A DNA stretch of 64,000 bases from Collinsella aerofaciens. GTDB lineage: Bacteria; Actinomycetota; Coriobacteriia; Coriobacteriales; Coriobacteriaceae. The position numbers and the translations under genes are program-made. This document shows positions 34,679 through 43,938 of the stretch, piece by piece (within the stretch, counting starts at the first letter, position 1; every line of letters begins with the position of its first letter). The notes beneath the pieces are model-generated. The model searched no databases, was not told the DNA's origin, and was given only the letters and a program-made list of their open reading frames with translations. The DNA lies in the NCBI RefSeq assembly GCF_028209395.1, contig NZ_JAQLDQ010000006.1:39840-103839 (forward strand). Reading direction: 5' to 3'.

Positions 34679-35074
34679 CTATTCCGCTTTTTTAACGCGC
34701 GGCTTGCGACCGCGCGGCTTATCAACCAGCGCGGACTCACCGCTCTCGCGATACTGGCGGCACCAAGCCTTGACCGAAGACTCGCTGGGAATCTTGTGCT
34801 TGATCATGGCCTCGCGAACCGTTAAGCCGTTTTCCAAGCGGTCCTTGACCACGGCGAGCTTAACTTCGTACGAATAGGTGTGATGATGCGAACCGGCGTT
34901 GAGAACGGCGTCGGCACCGCCCACGGCATACGCGCGGGCCCACTGACGAGCCGTGGCCTGGGGAATGCCAAGCTCCGCGGCGAGGGCGCGATGACCGACC
35001 CCCTCTTGGAGGACCTCGACGGCGCGCTGCCTAACCTCGGGCGCATGCGTGCGAGTCCTAGTTGCTTCCGACAT
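34679..35074 (-). CDS. Orphan IS3/IS150 OrfA-like helix-turn-helix protein
   Basis: 131 residues made of two helix-turn-helix units: HRALAAELGIPQATARQWAR and TVREAMIKHKIPSESSVKAW, ending SALVDKPRGRKPRVKKAE. The double HTH and the basic tail match IS150-type OrfA, where the next frame would be the DDE transposase. No OrfB, terminal inverted repeat or target duplication is visible. It has its own terminator and could be a domesticated DNA-binding protein. The region upstream of it is AT-rich, consistent with transfer. Start ATG 35074; a GTG three codons earlier is possible. Confidence 0.6.
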   Translation of the reverse strand: MSEATRTRTHAPEVRQRAVEVLQEGVGHRALAAELGIPQATARQWARAYAVGGADAVLNAGSHHHTYSYEVKLAVVKDRLENGLTVREAMIKHKIPSESSVKAWCRQYRESGESALVDKPRGRKPRVKKAE

Positions 35075-35083
35075 ACCTGCCAC

Positions 35084-35410
35084 TTCTTAGCCTTAACCGT
35101 TAATCTGCTTTCTTACGTGCAAGTTAGATAGTAGCATTTTACTGTTTGCTCAAAGCAGTTAATTAAAATAGACGCGGTGTTATCTGGGCATTTGGCACCA
35201 ATTTACGACATTTCTTTATCGATTATTTACGCTGGTAGCTGACTCGCAGCCAATCGTCATTCGCTTGTCAACAAAATTGGCATCTCTTTATGTCCTTTGC
35301 TATAGCGGATATGATTATTAACCCCTCCCCCAATTATTTTGAGTAATCGGCAAGGCAGTAGACGTCCTTACTCCTCATGATTACCGCGCATTGCCATCCA
35401 CCGGAGCAAA
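35084..35410. other. AT-rich intergenic region
   Basis: About 330 bases with markedly lower GC than the neighbours. No reading frame with a ribosome site, repeat or RNA gene was recognised. It holds the promoter region of the HTH gene and may be the remnant of an acquired element. Confidence 0.4.
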
Positions 35411-35448
35411 ACAAAAAGGGCGGGGCCTGCTGCGCTTGCAGGCCCCGC
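35411..35448 (-). terminator. Terminator of the enoate reductase gene
   Basis: Perfect 11-bp stem GCGGGGCCTGC (35420-35430) / GCAGGCCCCGC (35438-35448), followed on the minus strand by T5 and more T-rich sequence. Confidence 0.92.
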
Positions 35449-35523
35449 ACCGGTTGACACCCGACGGGACACAGCCGGGCGAGACGGATCCGTGCTACCG
35501 TCCCGCCTGGCCGCGATGTTCAG

Positions 35524-37554
35524 CTACAGCTCGTTGGCCGCATGATACGCCGTGCGAATGGCGCTCGCGATGTCGGCGGTGCGCTCGCCCGAGCAGTCGC
35601 CCACGCAGGTCACGGGCACCGTCACGCCATCCAGGTCAAACGCGTTGGCCTTGGAGCCCACGGCCATCACCACGTAATCGCAGGCGATCTTCACCGGCTC
35701 CTCGGCACCGTCCTCGGTGGTGTGCACGGCCTCCACGCCCTCGTCGGTAATGGCGGTCAGGCGGGTCTTAACGTGCTGTTCCACGTTGTGGGCGGCAAAG
35801 TCGCTCATGATCAGCGGCAGAATGGTCTCGGACTCGCCAGCGGCAATCTTGTCGAGCATCTCGACAATCGCCACCTCGCAGCCGTGCTGCAGCAGGTACT
35901 CGGCAGTCTCGGTACCCACCAGGCCACCGCCAATGACGGCGACGCGCCCGCTGAGCTCCACCTTGCCGGCCAGCACGTCCCAGCTCGAGACGACCTTCTC
36001 CGAGTCGGCGCCCGGAACGGGGATGACCACGTCATGCGCGCCCACGGCCACAATCGCGGCGTCGGCGGCGTTGAGGTCCGCGGGGCGAGCGGCATGGTTG
36101 AGCTCAACCTTCACGCCCAGGCCGGGCAGAATCTTCTCGTAGTACTCGACCGAGCGCATAATCTCATCCTTGCGCGGAGGCGCGGCCGCCAGCACAATCT
36201 GGCCGCCCAAGTGATCGCTCGCCTCATAGACGGTCACGTCGTAGCCGCGCTTGGCCGCCACGCGTGCGGCCTCCAGGCCGGCAATACCGCCGCCCACCAC
36301 GGCGATCTTCTTGTCGCCCTCGCCCGGCTTAATAGCGATGGTCGCCTCGTCGCCGTTCTCGGCATTGAGCACGCACGAGATGTACTGGCGGTTTTGAATC
36401 GCATCGACGCAACCCTTGTTGCAGTTGAGGCACTCGCGGATGGGCTCACCCGTGGCGGCCTTGAGCGCAATGTCGGGGTCGCACATGAGCGAGCGGCCGT
36501 ACGCGACGATGTCGGCCGAACCGTCTTCCAGGATCTTCTCGCCCGCCTCGACCGAGACAACGCGGCCGACGGTTGCCACCGGCACGGAGACCAGGGCCTT
36601 GACGCGCTCGGCCACGGGCAGCGTCCAGTTGTAGGGCATGGCGCCCATGGGCGGAATGGTGTCGCCCATGTTGCCGGTGTGGTTTGCCTGCGCAACCTGG
36701 ATCATGTCGATGCCCGCGCCCTCGAGCAGCTTGGCAAACTCGCAGGCCTCGTCGGGCAGCAGGCCGCCCTTGCCGCGCGGCGTGCCGTCGGGGTTCTCCA
36801 TGATCACTGGGAGCTTATACTCCACCATCAGCTGCGGCGCGGCCTCCTTAATGGCGGCGACGACCTCGAGCGCGTAGCGAACGCGGTTCTCGAACGAGCC
36901 ACCGTACTCGTCGGTGCGCTGGTTGAGGATGGCCGAGCACAGCGAACCCACTAGGCGGTCGCCGTGGACCTCGATGGCGTCGATCCCGGCCTGCTGCGCG
37001 CGGGCGGCCGAGGCGGCGATAGCCTCCTTGATCTGGGTGAGCTGCTCTACGCTCGCCTCGTTCACAAAGTGCTGCATGTCGTGGTGCAGCTTGGCATATG
37101 CCTGCTTGCGGATCTCGTTGGACTCGGCCATCTTGGCGGCAAAGGTCTCCTCGTCGCCGGCGGCCTTGGCCTCCTGCGCGGCCTTGGCGGCGGCCATGGA
37201 ACCCATGACCATGCGGCCGACACCGGGCACGTCGTACTCGGGGTGGAACAGCTGCAGCGCGACCTTGGCGCCGTGCTTGTGAACGGCGTCGGCCAGCGCC
37301 TTAAACGTGGGAATCTGAGCGTCAGTCGCCAGCTTGGGCGTGGGGCTTGCGGTCATAACGGGAGCGACGTCGCCGATGACGATGTAGCTCACGCCGCCAC
37401 GGGCCAGGCGCTCGTAAAAAGCCAGGCTGCGCTCGCCAATGGAACCGTCGCGCTCCTCGTAGCCGGTGGTCAGCGGCGGGAACATAATGCGGTTCTTGAG
37501 CTCAAGGGGGCCAACCGTAATGGGCTGGAGCAACTTAGTGGCAGGTGCGGTCAT
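35524..37554 (-). CDS. 2-enoate reductase / 2,4-dienoyl-CoA reductase family flavoenzyme
   Basis: 676 residues. An Old-Yellow-Enzyme FMN barrel (residues 1 to about 370; LKNRIMFPPLTTGYEERDG, DAIEVHGDRLVGSLCSAILN) leads into a [4Fe-4S] motif CLNCNKGCVDAIQNRQYISC. A FAD/NAD(P)H domain (VAVVGGGIAGLEAARVAAKRG) carries a second Rossmann motif, VAVIGGGLVGTETAEYLL. This is the FadH/BaiCD/BaiH/FldZ architecture, which reduces activated C=C bonds with NAD(P)H. Members in gut anaerobes act on bile acids, cinnamates or enoates; the substrate here cannot be told. The second ATG (37554) fits the GAGAGG site better than the first. The gene is single, divergent from the pucR-like gene. Confidence 0.9.
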   Translation of the reverse strand: MTAPATKLLQPITVGPLELKNRIMFPPLTTGYEERDGSIGERSLAFYERLARGGVSYIVIGDVAPVMTASPTPKLATDAQIPTFKALADAVHKHGAKVALQLFHPEYDVPGVGRMVMGSMAAAKAAQEAKAAGDEETFAAKMAESNEIRKQAYAKLHHDMQHFVNEASVEQLTQIKEAIAASAARAQQAGIDAIEVHGDRLVGSLCSAILNQRTDEYGGSFENRVRYALEVVAAIKEAAPQLMVEYKLPVIMENPDGTPRGKGGLLPDEACEFAKLLEGAGIDMIQVAQANHTGNMGDTIPPMGAMPYNWTLPVAERVKALVSVPVATVGRVVSVEAGEKILEDGSADIVAYGRSLMCDPDIALKAATGEPIRECLNCNKGCVDAIQNRQYISCVLNAENGDEATIAIKPGEGDKKIAVVGGGIAGLEAARVAAKRGYDVTVYEASDHLGGQIVLAAAPPRKDEIMRSVEYYEKILPGLGVKVELNHAARPADLNAADAAIVAVGAHDVVIPVPGADSEKVVSSWDVLAGKVELSGRVAVIGGGLVGTETAEYLLQHGCEVAIVEMLDKIAAGESETILPLIMSDFAAHNVEQHVKTRLTAITDEGVEAVHTTEDGAEEPVKIACDYVVMAVGSKANAFDLDGVTVPVTCVGDCSGERTADIASAIRTAYHAANEL

Positions 37555-37690
37555 GGACATTCCTCTCTTGTAGGCGCGGCGGCGATGTTGCCGCGTAGTT
37601 GTCTAAAGGATATGGCATGGGGGCACGGGGGCGCAATGTAAATCGGCGGACAGCAGGTGGCGGCAGGTGGATGGGGTGTGGCGGGGCGTC

Positions 37691-37912
37691 GGTTTGTCTC
37701 AATCTGTAACAGTTAGGCCCTATTTTGCCGAGCAACTGTTACAGATTGAGACAAACCAATCTAGCCTGCCGAAAGATCTAGATCTGTAACAGTTACTCAG
37801 CAAAAACCGTCCCTCGTGTTACAGATTTAGACAAAAGAAGACCGTCCTGCCGAAACATCTCAATCTGTAACAACTACAGACCAAAACCGGACCCACCTGT
37901 TACAGATCGAGA
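37691..37912. repeat. Three-unit palindromic array, 81-bp period (copy 1)
   Basis: Unit 1 has perfect 24-bp arms (37691-37714, 37734-37757; GGTTTGTCTCAATCTGTAAC...). Unit 2 has arms 37778-37791 and 37817-37830. Unit 3 has arms 37858-37872 and 37898-37912. Each arm contains ATCTGTAACA or its complement. The array fills much of the 500-base gap 37555-38055; nothing else is seen there except the upstream region of the regulator. A homologous array is at 45929-46103. Confidence 0.88.
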
Positions 37913-38055
37913 CAAACCCCAATAACAACGACACCGTCCCCGTTCGAGGAAACGACCGCCACACTCACCTTTTTAAACAACCTAATACTGCACAGCCTGC
38001 GATAATAATTTGGTCACGCGTCGACTACGGCGAAGACGCGGCAGAAGGGACGCCC

Positions 38056-39369
38056 ATGCAACCGAGCACCACCGATACGTCCACAGCAAAGCAAGCGCTG
38101 CTCGAGGCGCTCTTGAGCGACGCGGGGCTCAAAAACCTCACGCAAACAGCCTCTACCGTTATGGGCAACCCGGTGCTCGTCGTCGATCCCGTCTACCGCT
38201 ACGCCGCCCGTGGCGGCTTTGAGCTCGACGATGCCGACGACTCCCCCTTTGCAGCCATCACCCGCGCCGAGCTCTCCGAAGGCGACATGCTGCAGGACGA
38301 AGCCGTACGTTACATCATCAAATGCGGCTTAGACGAGGAGATTGCCCGCTCGACAGGCCCGCTTACACGCTATAACGACATGTTCCGCCTCAACACCATG
38401 ACCGATGCGATCAAGGTGCACGGCACGTGTCTGGGCCGGGCGATGATGATCGAACGCAATCACGCCTTTGGCGATAGCGATCGCGAGGTCTTTGAGTTCT
38501 TTGTCCGACTGCTCGCGCAAGAACTGCAGAAAGGCGGCTTTCTTTCGTTGGGCGGCCCGCAACAGGGGCCATATTTTCTCTCGCGCCTCCTGGACGACGA
38601 AATCCCCAACCCCATCACCTGCACACGCAAAATGCAGCTCGTCGGCTTTGCGCCGCTTCCCGCCCTCTACGTTGTATGCCTGCTCAAAAAAGATTCCCAG
38701 CTCGAGGCGCGCGAGGCGGAGAGCATCCGAGGACAATTGCAGCCGCTACTGCACCATAGCCTTATCACCATGTACGAAGGTGAGCTCGTGGCGCTGGTAA
38801 GCCGTCCGCCCTCCACGCAGCTACCCGCCAACGATGAGGCGATCCTTGCCCGCGTTGCTGCCACGAACAATTTGTTCATTGGCATCAGCAACGAGTTTTC
38901 CCAGGCAACCGATGTGCGTTCGCACCTCAATCAGGCACGCGCCGCCATTCGATACGGCTCGACCTTTACCAAAATCCTCGAAGACACCCATGTGTATCGC
39001 TATTGCGAATACACCTACATGGAAATGCTCGACATCTGCAACGACCACATCAACCTTATAAACTACTGCCATCCGGCAATCTGGGCACTTTGGAAACACG
39101 ACCAGTCGCACGATTCCGAGTTGGTCGAGACGCTCTTTGCCTTTATGCAGCACAGCTGTAACACGGCGCGCACCGCCGCGATCTTGTCGCTTCACAAAAA
39201 CACGCTGCTCTATCGCATTAACCGCATAAAGGAAATCACCGGTAACGACTTGGCATCGGGAGAGGACCTCTTTTTGTTCCACCTCTCGATTCGCACCCTA
39301 ATCTACCTTGGCTTTCTTGAGCCGAGGATTAAGCCCCGCACCAGCGCCGACCTGCACTGCCGCAAGTAG
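38056..39369 (+). CDS. PucR/CdaR-family transcriptional regulator
   Basis: 437 residues. The N-terminal part is a GAF-like ligand domain (NPVLVVDPVYRYAARGGFEL). A GGDEF-like middle precedes the C-terminal PucR helix-turn-helix: CNTARTAAILSLHKNTLLYR and INRIKEITGNDL. The family activates catabolic operons in response to small molecules. AAGGG precedes the ATG. It is divergent from the enoate reductase and convergent with the four-gene redox operon, so either could be its target. The 81-bp palindromic array lies in its promoter region. Confidence 0.88.
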   Translation: MQPSTTDTSTAKQALLEALLSDAGLKNLTQTASTVMGNPVLVVDPVYRYAARGGFELDDADDSPFAAITRAELSEGDMLQDEAVRYIIKCGLDEEIARSTGPLTRYNDMFRLNTMTDAIKVHGTCLGRAMMIERNHAFGDSDREVFEFFVRLLAQELQKGGFLSLGGPQQGPYFLSRLLDDEIPNPITCTRKMQLVGFAPLPALYVVCLLKKDSQLEAREAESIRGQLQPLLHHSLITMYEGELVALVSRPPSTQLPANDEAILARVAATNNLFIGISNEFSQATDVRSHLNQARAAIRYGSTFTKILEDTHVYRYCEYTYMEMLDICNDHINLINYCHPAIWALWKHDQSHDSELVETLFAFMQHSCNTARTAAILSLHKNTLLYRINRIKEITGNDLASGEDLFLFHLSIRTLIYLGFLEPRIKPRTSADLHCRK

Positions 39370-39391
39370 GCCGGGCGGGGCTTGGGCAAAA

Positions 39392-40384
39392 CTAGTCGCG
39401 CTTAATCTCCAGCGTGGGGAACGTCATCTTGGCGTACTTATCCATCAGCGGCTTGACCTCGTCCATGTGGGCGAAGAACTCGTCGCGGGTCTTGTTGATC
39501 TCGTTGAGGTGCTCGGCGCGCGCATGGTCGTCATTGCGGTCGCGGATCAGACCGTTCTCGGCAATCTTGAGCTTGGGACGCCCGGTGCGCTCGTCGGTCA
39601 CGATATCGCCGCCTGCGCCACAGACCGCACACTCCCACGGAAACTCGACACCGTCCCAATGCTTGTCGCCGGGGTACACCAGGGAGCTGTGGCAGTTGGG
39701 ACACACGCCGTCATCCGGATCGCCCAGCCAGCAGCGCTCGTCAACAGGCGTGCGAATGGCCTTGACGATGTTCTCGCCCATCTTGTGGGCGCGGGCGATC
39801 TGTCCGCCCCACTCCACGTCGTCTCCCCACACAAAGGCATTGCCCGGGCGGCCGTCGCGCTGCGCCATATAGCGATCGACGACAGTCATCGACATGGTAA
39901 ACATAGTCGCCTGCAGGCTCTCCAGTGCCAGGGACTGCCAATCGTGCATGGAGCCGCCGACGGAGATGAGGCCGGCAACGGTATGCGGATTCTCCTTTAC
40001 GGCACCGATGGCAAGCAAGAACGAAAGCTCGTATGCCAAGAAGCGCTGGGCAAAGCGGGTGTACACCGAGCTGGGCGTAAGGTCGTAGGTCGGAACCGAG
40101 AAGATCACGCCCTGGCAGGTCTGCAGTTCGCGAATAATCGCATCTACATCGTCTTTGTTTTTAAGAACGCAGCCGTGATATTCCTTTTGCAGGCCGGCGC
40201 CCATCTTTCCCATCTGCATGGTGCAGCCCTCGCAACCGGTGCAGGGCAAGATGTTATAGTCGAACAAATTGATCAGCTCGACCTCGCCGCCAGCCTCGCG
40301 CACCGCGCAAAGGGCCTCTTTGGCCAAAGCCTCGCCGTTGCCACCGTGCCTGCCGGCACAAATCGCCATCACTTTAAACGACAT
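39392..40384 (-). CDS. Iron-sulfur flavoprotein / NADPH-dependent FMN reductase-like protein
   Basis: 330 residues. A flavodoxin-like FMN fold starts VMAICAGRHGGNGEALAKEA. The compact cysteine motif PCTGCEGC is typical of iron-sulfur flavoproteins, and SVPTYDLTPSSVYTRFAQRF forms the FMN-binding loop. Residues about 230-270 carry two CxxC pairs (CPNCH and CAVCG), a rubredoxin-like zinc or iron knuckle not usual in this family. The ATG at 40384 follows GGAGAGGAG; the open frame upstream is not conserved. It is the last gene of the operon beginning at 45444 and probably shuttles electrons to or from the flavoprotein reductase. Confidence 0.8.
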   Translation of the reverse strand: MSFKVMAICAGRHGGNGEALAKEALCAVREAGGEVELINLFDYNILPCTGCEGCTMQMGKMGAGLQKEYHGCVLKNKDDVDAIIRELQTCQGVIFSVPTYDLTPSSVYTRFAQRFLAYELSFLLAIGAVKENPHTVAGLISVGGSMHDWQSLALESLQATMFTMSMTVVDRYMAQRDGRPGNAFVWGDDVEWGGQIARAHKMGENIVKAIRTPVDERCWLGDPDDGVCPNCHSSLVYPGDKHWDGVEFPWECAVCGAGGDIVTDERTGRPKLKIAENGLIRDRNDDHARAEHLNEINKTRDEFFAHMDEVKPLMDKYAKMTFPTLEIKRD

Positions 40385-40524
40385 GGTCGCTCCTCTCCAG
40401 AGCATTTTGGACACGGATTCTGCCCGTGTGTACTTCGCAAAAAGCGTACGGCAGACGCAAAACATGCGCACCGTCCAGGCAACCAAGGCCCGCTCGGTAT
40501 TTGCGGAATACCTCGTGCAGATAA

Positions 40525-40569
40525 ACAAAGGCCCCTCCCGCATGCCTACAAGGGACAAAACGGAAGGGG
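40525..40569 (-). terminator. Hairpin between the NuoF-like and Fe-S flavoprotein genes
   Basis: CCCCTCCCG (40532-40540) pairs with CGGAAGGGG (40561-40569), with one G-T pair and a 20-base loop. TTTGTTT follows on the minus strand. The last gene of the cluster may therefore be partly separately expressed. Confidence 0.55.
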
Positions 40570-40578
40570 TCGGCGCTC

Positions 40579-41655
40579 TTATTTGCGCTTAAAGGGAATG
40601 GGTTTGGGCGGGCACTTGGGCTTGACGGCCCCAGCCGTGACGATCGCGCCGTTGTCGCAGATATCCAGGCAGGCACCGCACTGGGTGCAAGCCTTTTGGT
40701 CGATCACCTGGATGAACCGCGGCCTTCCCAGAATCGCGTCCTCCTCGCAAACGTCCGAATCGACGCACTTGTTGCAGGCCTGGCATTTAGAGGCCAAGAT
40801 ATGGAAGGTCAAGAATGCCTGGCATTCCCCGGCGGCACAGACCTTCTTGGTGGTGTGCTGCATAATCTCGTCCTCGAACAGGTCGAGGAACGACTGCACC
40901 GTGCGCGCCAGCACGCGACCCTGCTCGCACAGGCACTGCGCCTGTATCACGGGGCAAAGGTCGCGAAGGAGCGCCAAGTCGCCCGGCTTGCCCTTCTTGC
41001 GACAGATATCGGCAAGAATCGTTGCAATCTGATGCGAGCCCTCGTAGCCAAAGACACAGCGTCCGCAGCTCTCGTGACGATAGAGCGTGCAAATGTCCAA
41101 AAGCGCCTTTGCCATGCAGTTTTTGGCGGTGTAGACGCGCGCGTAGTCGCTGCATAGCTCAATCTTTGAGGTGTCATCGGGCCTCAGCAGCAGACCGCTG
41201 GGATAGCCAATCCCCACCGCTTTAGCGTCGTCGGCGCCCGCCGCAGCAACCAGGGATTCCGCACTCACGACACGGTCGACCTCAACGGGCTCCTCGGCCC
41301 CGTCAATCCACACCCAGCGCTTGCCTTCGGCGGCAAGTAACTCTGATCCGCTCAGGCAGCGGTCGGCGCCATCGCCCTCGCAGCAAGATGGGAGAGGCTT
41401 TTCGCCGTCGAGCATCTTGGCCGCGGCCGAACCGTTGGCATAGACAAAGCCCAGGCTCGGGTCGCACTCGATCACGCGGCAGGACTCGCCCAACGCATCC
41501 GCGAGCGCGGCAGAGACCTCATCGCCTGCCGGCACCAAAACCACCTGGGCACCGGCCCCTGCAATTTTTTCCGCAGCGGCCGCCACGTCCTTCTTAAGGA
41601 GCCAGAGCGCGACGGGGGCCTGCTTATGCGCAGGCATAAAGTTGATGATCGTCAT
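40579..41655 (-). CDS. Degenerate NuoF/HydB-like iron-sulfur subunit
   Basis: 358 residues. The C-terminal half has the NuoF cluster region HESCGRCVFGYEG, where the family has ESCGxCxPCRxG, so the third cysteine is Gly. A 2x[4Fe-4S] ferredoxin module follows (CQACNKCVDSDVC and CTQCGACLDIC). The N-terminal 170 residues do not contain the glycine-rich NADH/FMN motif of NuoF. It probably relays electrons between the NuoG/GltD-like protein encoded 17 bases upstream and a flavoprotein, without binding NADH itself. The name is by C-terminal similarity only. Confidence 0.75.
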   Translation of the reverse strand: MTIINFMPAHKQAPVALWLLKKDVAAAAEKIAGAGAQVVLVPAGDEVSAALADALGESCRVIECDPSLGFVYANGSAAAKMLDGEKPLPSCCEGDGADRCLSGSELLAAEGKRWVWIDGAEEPVEVDRVVSAESLVAAAGADDAKAVGIGYPSGLLLRPDDTSKIELCSDYARVYTAKNCMAKALLDICTLYRHESCGRCVFGYEGSHQIATILADICRKKGKPGDLALLRDLCPVIQAQCLCEQGRVLARTVQSFLDLFEDEIMQHTTKKVCAAGECQAFLTFHILASKCQACNKCVDSDVCEEDAILGRPRFIQVIDQKACTQCGACLDICDNGAIVTAGAVKPKCPPKPIPFKRK

Positions 41656-41672
41656 GGGTTATCGCTCCTTTC

Positions 41673-43805
41673 CTAGTATTCGTTCCACAGGCGCGGCGTA
41701 CTGATCGTTAGGCGCAAATCGCACTGCAAGCAGCGGCTCGCCTCGCACGTAGCCTCATGGTCGGTATAGGGGCACTCAAACGTATCGAAGTTATCCTTAC
41801 GCGTCTGGGCATCGACAAACTCGGGCTGCACGGCATCGTCGTAGAAGCCTTCGGGGACGCGGCCAATCCACTGCTCGGGAGCATCATGCTCGGTCAGCTC
41901 CTCGTCGATGTTGCCATCGCCACCCAAAGCACGATCGATGGCCGAGGCGCACGTGCGACCTGCAGCGATTGCCGCGATCACCGATTTGGTACCCGTCACG
42001 CAGTCGCCCGCCGACCAGATGCCTTCAACGCTCGTCTTGCCTTCGGTATCGACCACGATATACGGGCCGTGCGTAAGCTCAAGGCCCATCTGGGCCGTGC
42101 CCTCGGGCTTTTGACCCACGGCAAAGATCGCGCAGTCGGCATCGATGGTCTTCTCGCCGCCGTCGAGCAGTTCGGTGACGGCGCGGTGGTTCTCGTCAAA
42201 GTAGAACCGCTCGATCTTGTGGATCGTCATGGAACCGACCTTGCCCGAACCGTCCTCGGTCTCGTTAATGCTGGTAAAGGCATAGGCATCGTGCAGGACC
42301 ACGCCTTCCTCGGCGGCCTCGGCACGCTCCTCGGGCGTCGAGGTCATCGCGTCTTGGGCCTCAAGGCAGGCGACATCGACCGAGGCGGCACCCAGACGCA
42401 CGGCAGTGCGGGCGCAGTCGTACGCCACGTTGCCGCCGCCAAGCACCACGACGCGCTTGCCCGTCAGGTCCGGGGCGCTGCCCATACGGGCGGCCTTCAG
42501 AAAATCGGTGTTACGCAGCACGCCTTCGAGGTCGTGGCCGGGCATGGGAAGCACCGTTCCGTTATGCGTGCCCACCGCAACCAGCACGGCATCGAAGCCC
42601 TGCTCCAAAAGCGCCTGGGGCTCGGCGATTCGCTCGCCACAGCGCAGCTCAATGCGCGGCTCGGCGTCATCACCCTGGGCAATCTCAAAAATCGTCGCAA
42701 CCTCGGCATCGACCGTGGCATCAGGCAGGCGATACGCCGGAATGCCGTAGCGCATCTGGCCGCCGACCTTCTCGTTGGCCTCGAACACCACGACCTTGTG
42801 GCCCTTCTCGGCGCAATAGAGTGCGGCGGTCAAGCCGGCGGGACCGGCACCCACAACGGCGACGCTTTTGCCGCTCAGCGGCTCATGGCGCACGTTGGCC
42901 TTCCAGTCGCCCGCATCGCGCACGGCCGCGGCGCGCTTAAGACGGCAAACCGAAACCGGCGTGCCGTTGAGCTCGTTGCGCTTGCAGGCATCCTGGCAGC
43001 TATGGACGCAAATGTCGCCTAGGCTCTCGGGGAACGGGACCTTCTCGCGCACCACCGCGGCGGCTCGGGTGTACTCGCCGTTACGGATGTGACGCAGGTA
43101 GCGTGGGATATCCACGTGGGCGGGACAGCCCGAGCGACAGGGGACCACGTTGTCGGCATAGGACTTGTTCTCATCGAACATATTGAGCGTGTCGACGATC
43201 GAGCCCGTGGGACACACTTCGATACAGGCACCGCAAAAACGGCATCCGGCCTCTTGCAGACTCACGCTGCCGTCCGTACCAATGCGAATGCCGTCCTCGG
43301 TGCGCTGGTAGTCCAAGACGCCGGCGCCGCGCAGCTCGCGGCACGCGCGCACGCAGCGACCGCACCGAATGCAGCGGGTGAACATATGGGTGATCAGCGG
43401 GTTCGATTCGTCCGTGGCGACCGGACGGCTCTTGGTGCGCCAGCGCGCAGGCGAAACTCCCAGGTACTGATGCATAGACTGCAGCTCGCACTTGCCGTAC
43501 TTGGGGCAGCCGGTGCAATCGGCGGGATGCGTGGCCAAGATAAGCTCCATTGCCAGCTTGCGCACGCGCTCGGCCTGCTCGCCTGTCGTGTTGACGACCA
43601 TCCCCTCGGCAACCTGCGTCTTGCAGGCACACACCGGCTCATCTTGGCCTTCGATCTCGACCATGCACAGACGGCATCCGCCGACGGCCTCAAGATCGGG
43701 ATGTTTACACAGATGCGGAATATAGATACCGGCATCGAGCGCGGCTTCCAGGACATTTTGCCCTTCGCGTGCCTCGACCTCGGCTCCATTAATCGTTAGC
43801 TTCAT
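41673..43805 (-). CDS. NuoG-like Fe-S protein fused to GltD-type NADPH oxidoreductase
   Basis: 710 residues. Residues 1-80 are a [2Fe-2S] domain (HLCKHPDLEAVGGCRLCMVE). Then come the His/Cys cluster motif HPADCTGCPKYGKC and two ferredoxin motifs (CIRCGRCVRAC, CRFCGACIEVC). A GltD-type domain follows from about residue 235 with FAD motif VAVVGAGPAGLTAALYCAEK and NAD(P)H motif VVVLGGGNVAYDCARTA. This is the architecture of NAD(P)H-oxidising subunits of NfnB/HydABC-like and formate-linked complexes. It probably feeds electrons to the NuoF-like subunit and the FAD_binding_2 reductase of the operon. Confidence 0.9.
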   Translation of the reverse strand: MKLTINGAEVEAREGQNVLEAALDAGIYIPHLCKHPDLEAVGGCRLCMVEIEGQDEPVCACKTQVAEGMVVNTTGEQAERVRKLAMELILATHPADCTGCPKYGKCELQSMHQYLGVSPARWRTKSRPVATDESNPLITHMFTRCIRCGRCVRACRELRGAGVLDYQRTEDGIRIGTDGSVSLQEAGCRFCGACIEVCPTGSIVDTLNMFDENKSYADNVVPCRSGCPAHVDIPRYLRHIRNGEYTRAAAVVREKVPFPESLGDICVHSCQDACKRNELNGTPVSVCRLKRAAAVRDAGDWKANVRHEPLSGKSVAVVGAGPAGLTAALYCAEKGHKVVVFEANEKVGGQMRYGIPAYRLPDATVDAEVATIFEIAQGDDAEPRIELRCGERIAEPQALLEQGFDAVLVAVGTHNGTVLPMPGHDLEGVLRNTDFLKAARMGSAPDLTGKRVVVLGGGNVAYDCARTAVRLGAASVDVACLEAQDAMTSTPEERAEAAEEGVVLHDAYAFTSINETEDGSGKVGSMTIHKIERFYFDENHRAVTELLDGGEKTIDADCAIFAVGQKPEGTAQMGLELTHGPYIVVDTEGKTSVEGIWSAGDCVTGTKSVIAAIAAGRTCASAIDRALGGDGNIDEELTEHDAPEQWIGRVPEGFYDDAVQPEFVDAQTRKDNFDTFECPYTDHEATCEASRCLQCDLRLTISTPRLWNEY

Positions 43806-43840
43806 TCGTTCCCCTCAAAACGTCGCTCTTGTCCAGAAAG

Positions 43841-43871
43841 GCGCCCGGGACCAAAGCGATCCCGAGCGCCT
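43841..43871 (-). terminator. Intercistronic hairpin, possible attenuator
   Basis: GGCGCCCGGGA (43841-43851) / TCCCGAGCGCC (43861-43871), 10 of 11 paired, then TTTCT on the minus strand. It lies between the flavoprotein gene and the NuoG-like gene, so it may reduce downstream expression. Confidence 0.5.
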
Positions 43872-43938
43872 CGCTTGTAGGGCAAATCCCCGCCCGCACC
43901 CAACGCGTGGGTGTCTGCAGGCGCGAATAGCTGCGGTG

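Noticed and set aside
34679..35083. Complete insertion sequence
   Set aside because: No DDE transposase frame, terminal inverted repeats or target duplication were found around the OrfA-like gene.
37691..37912. CRISPR array
   Set aside because: Repeats are spaced regularly, but each unit is an internally symmetric palindrome, the spacer sequences are themselves related between two loci, there are only three units, and no cas gene is in the window.
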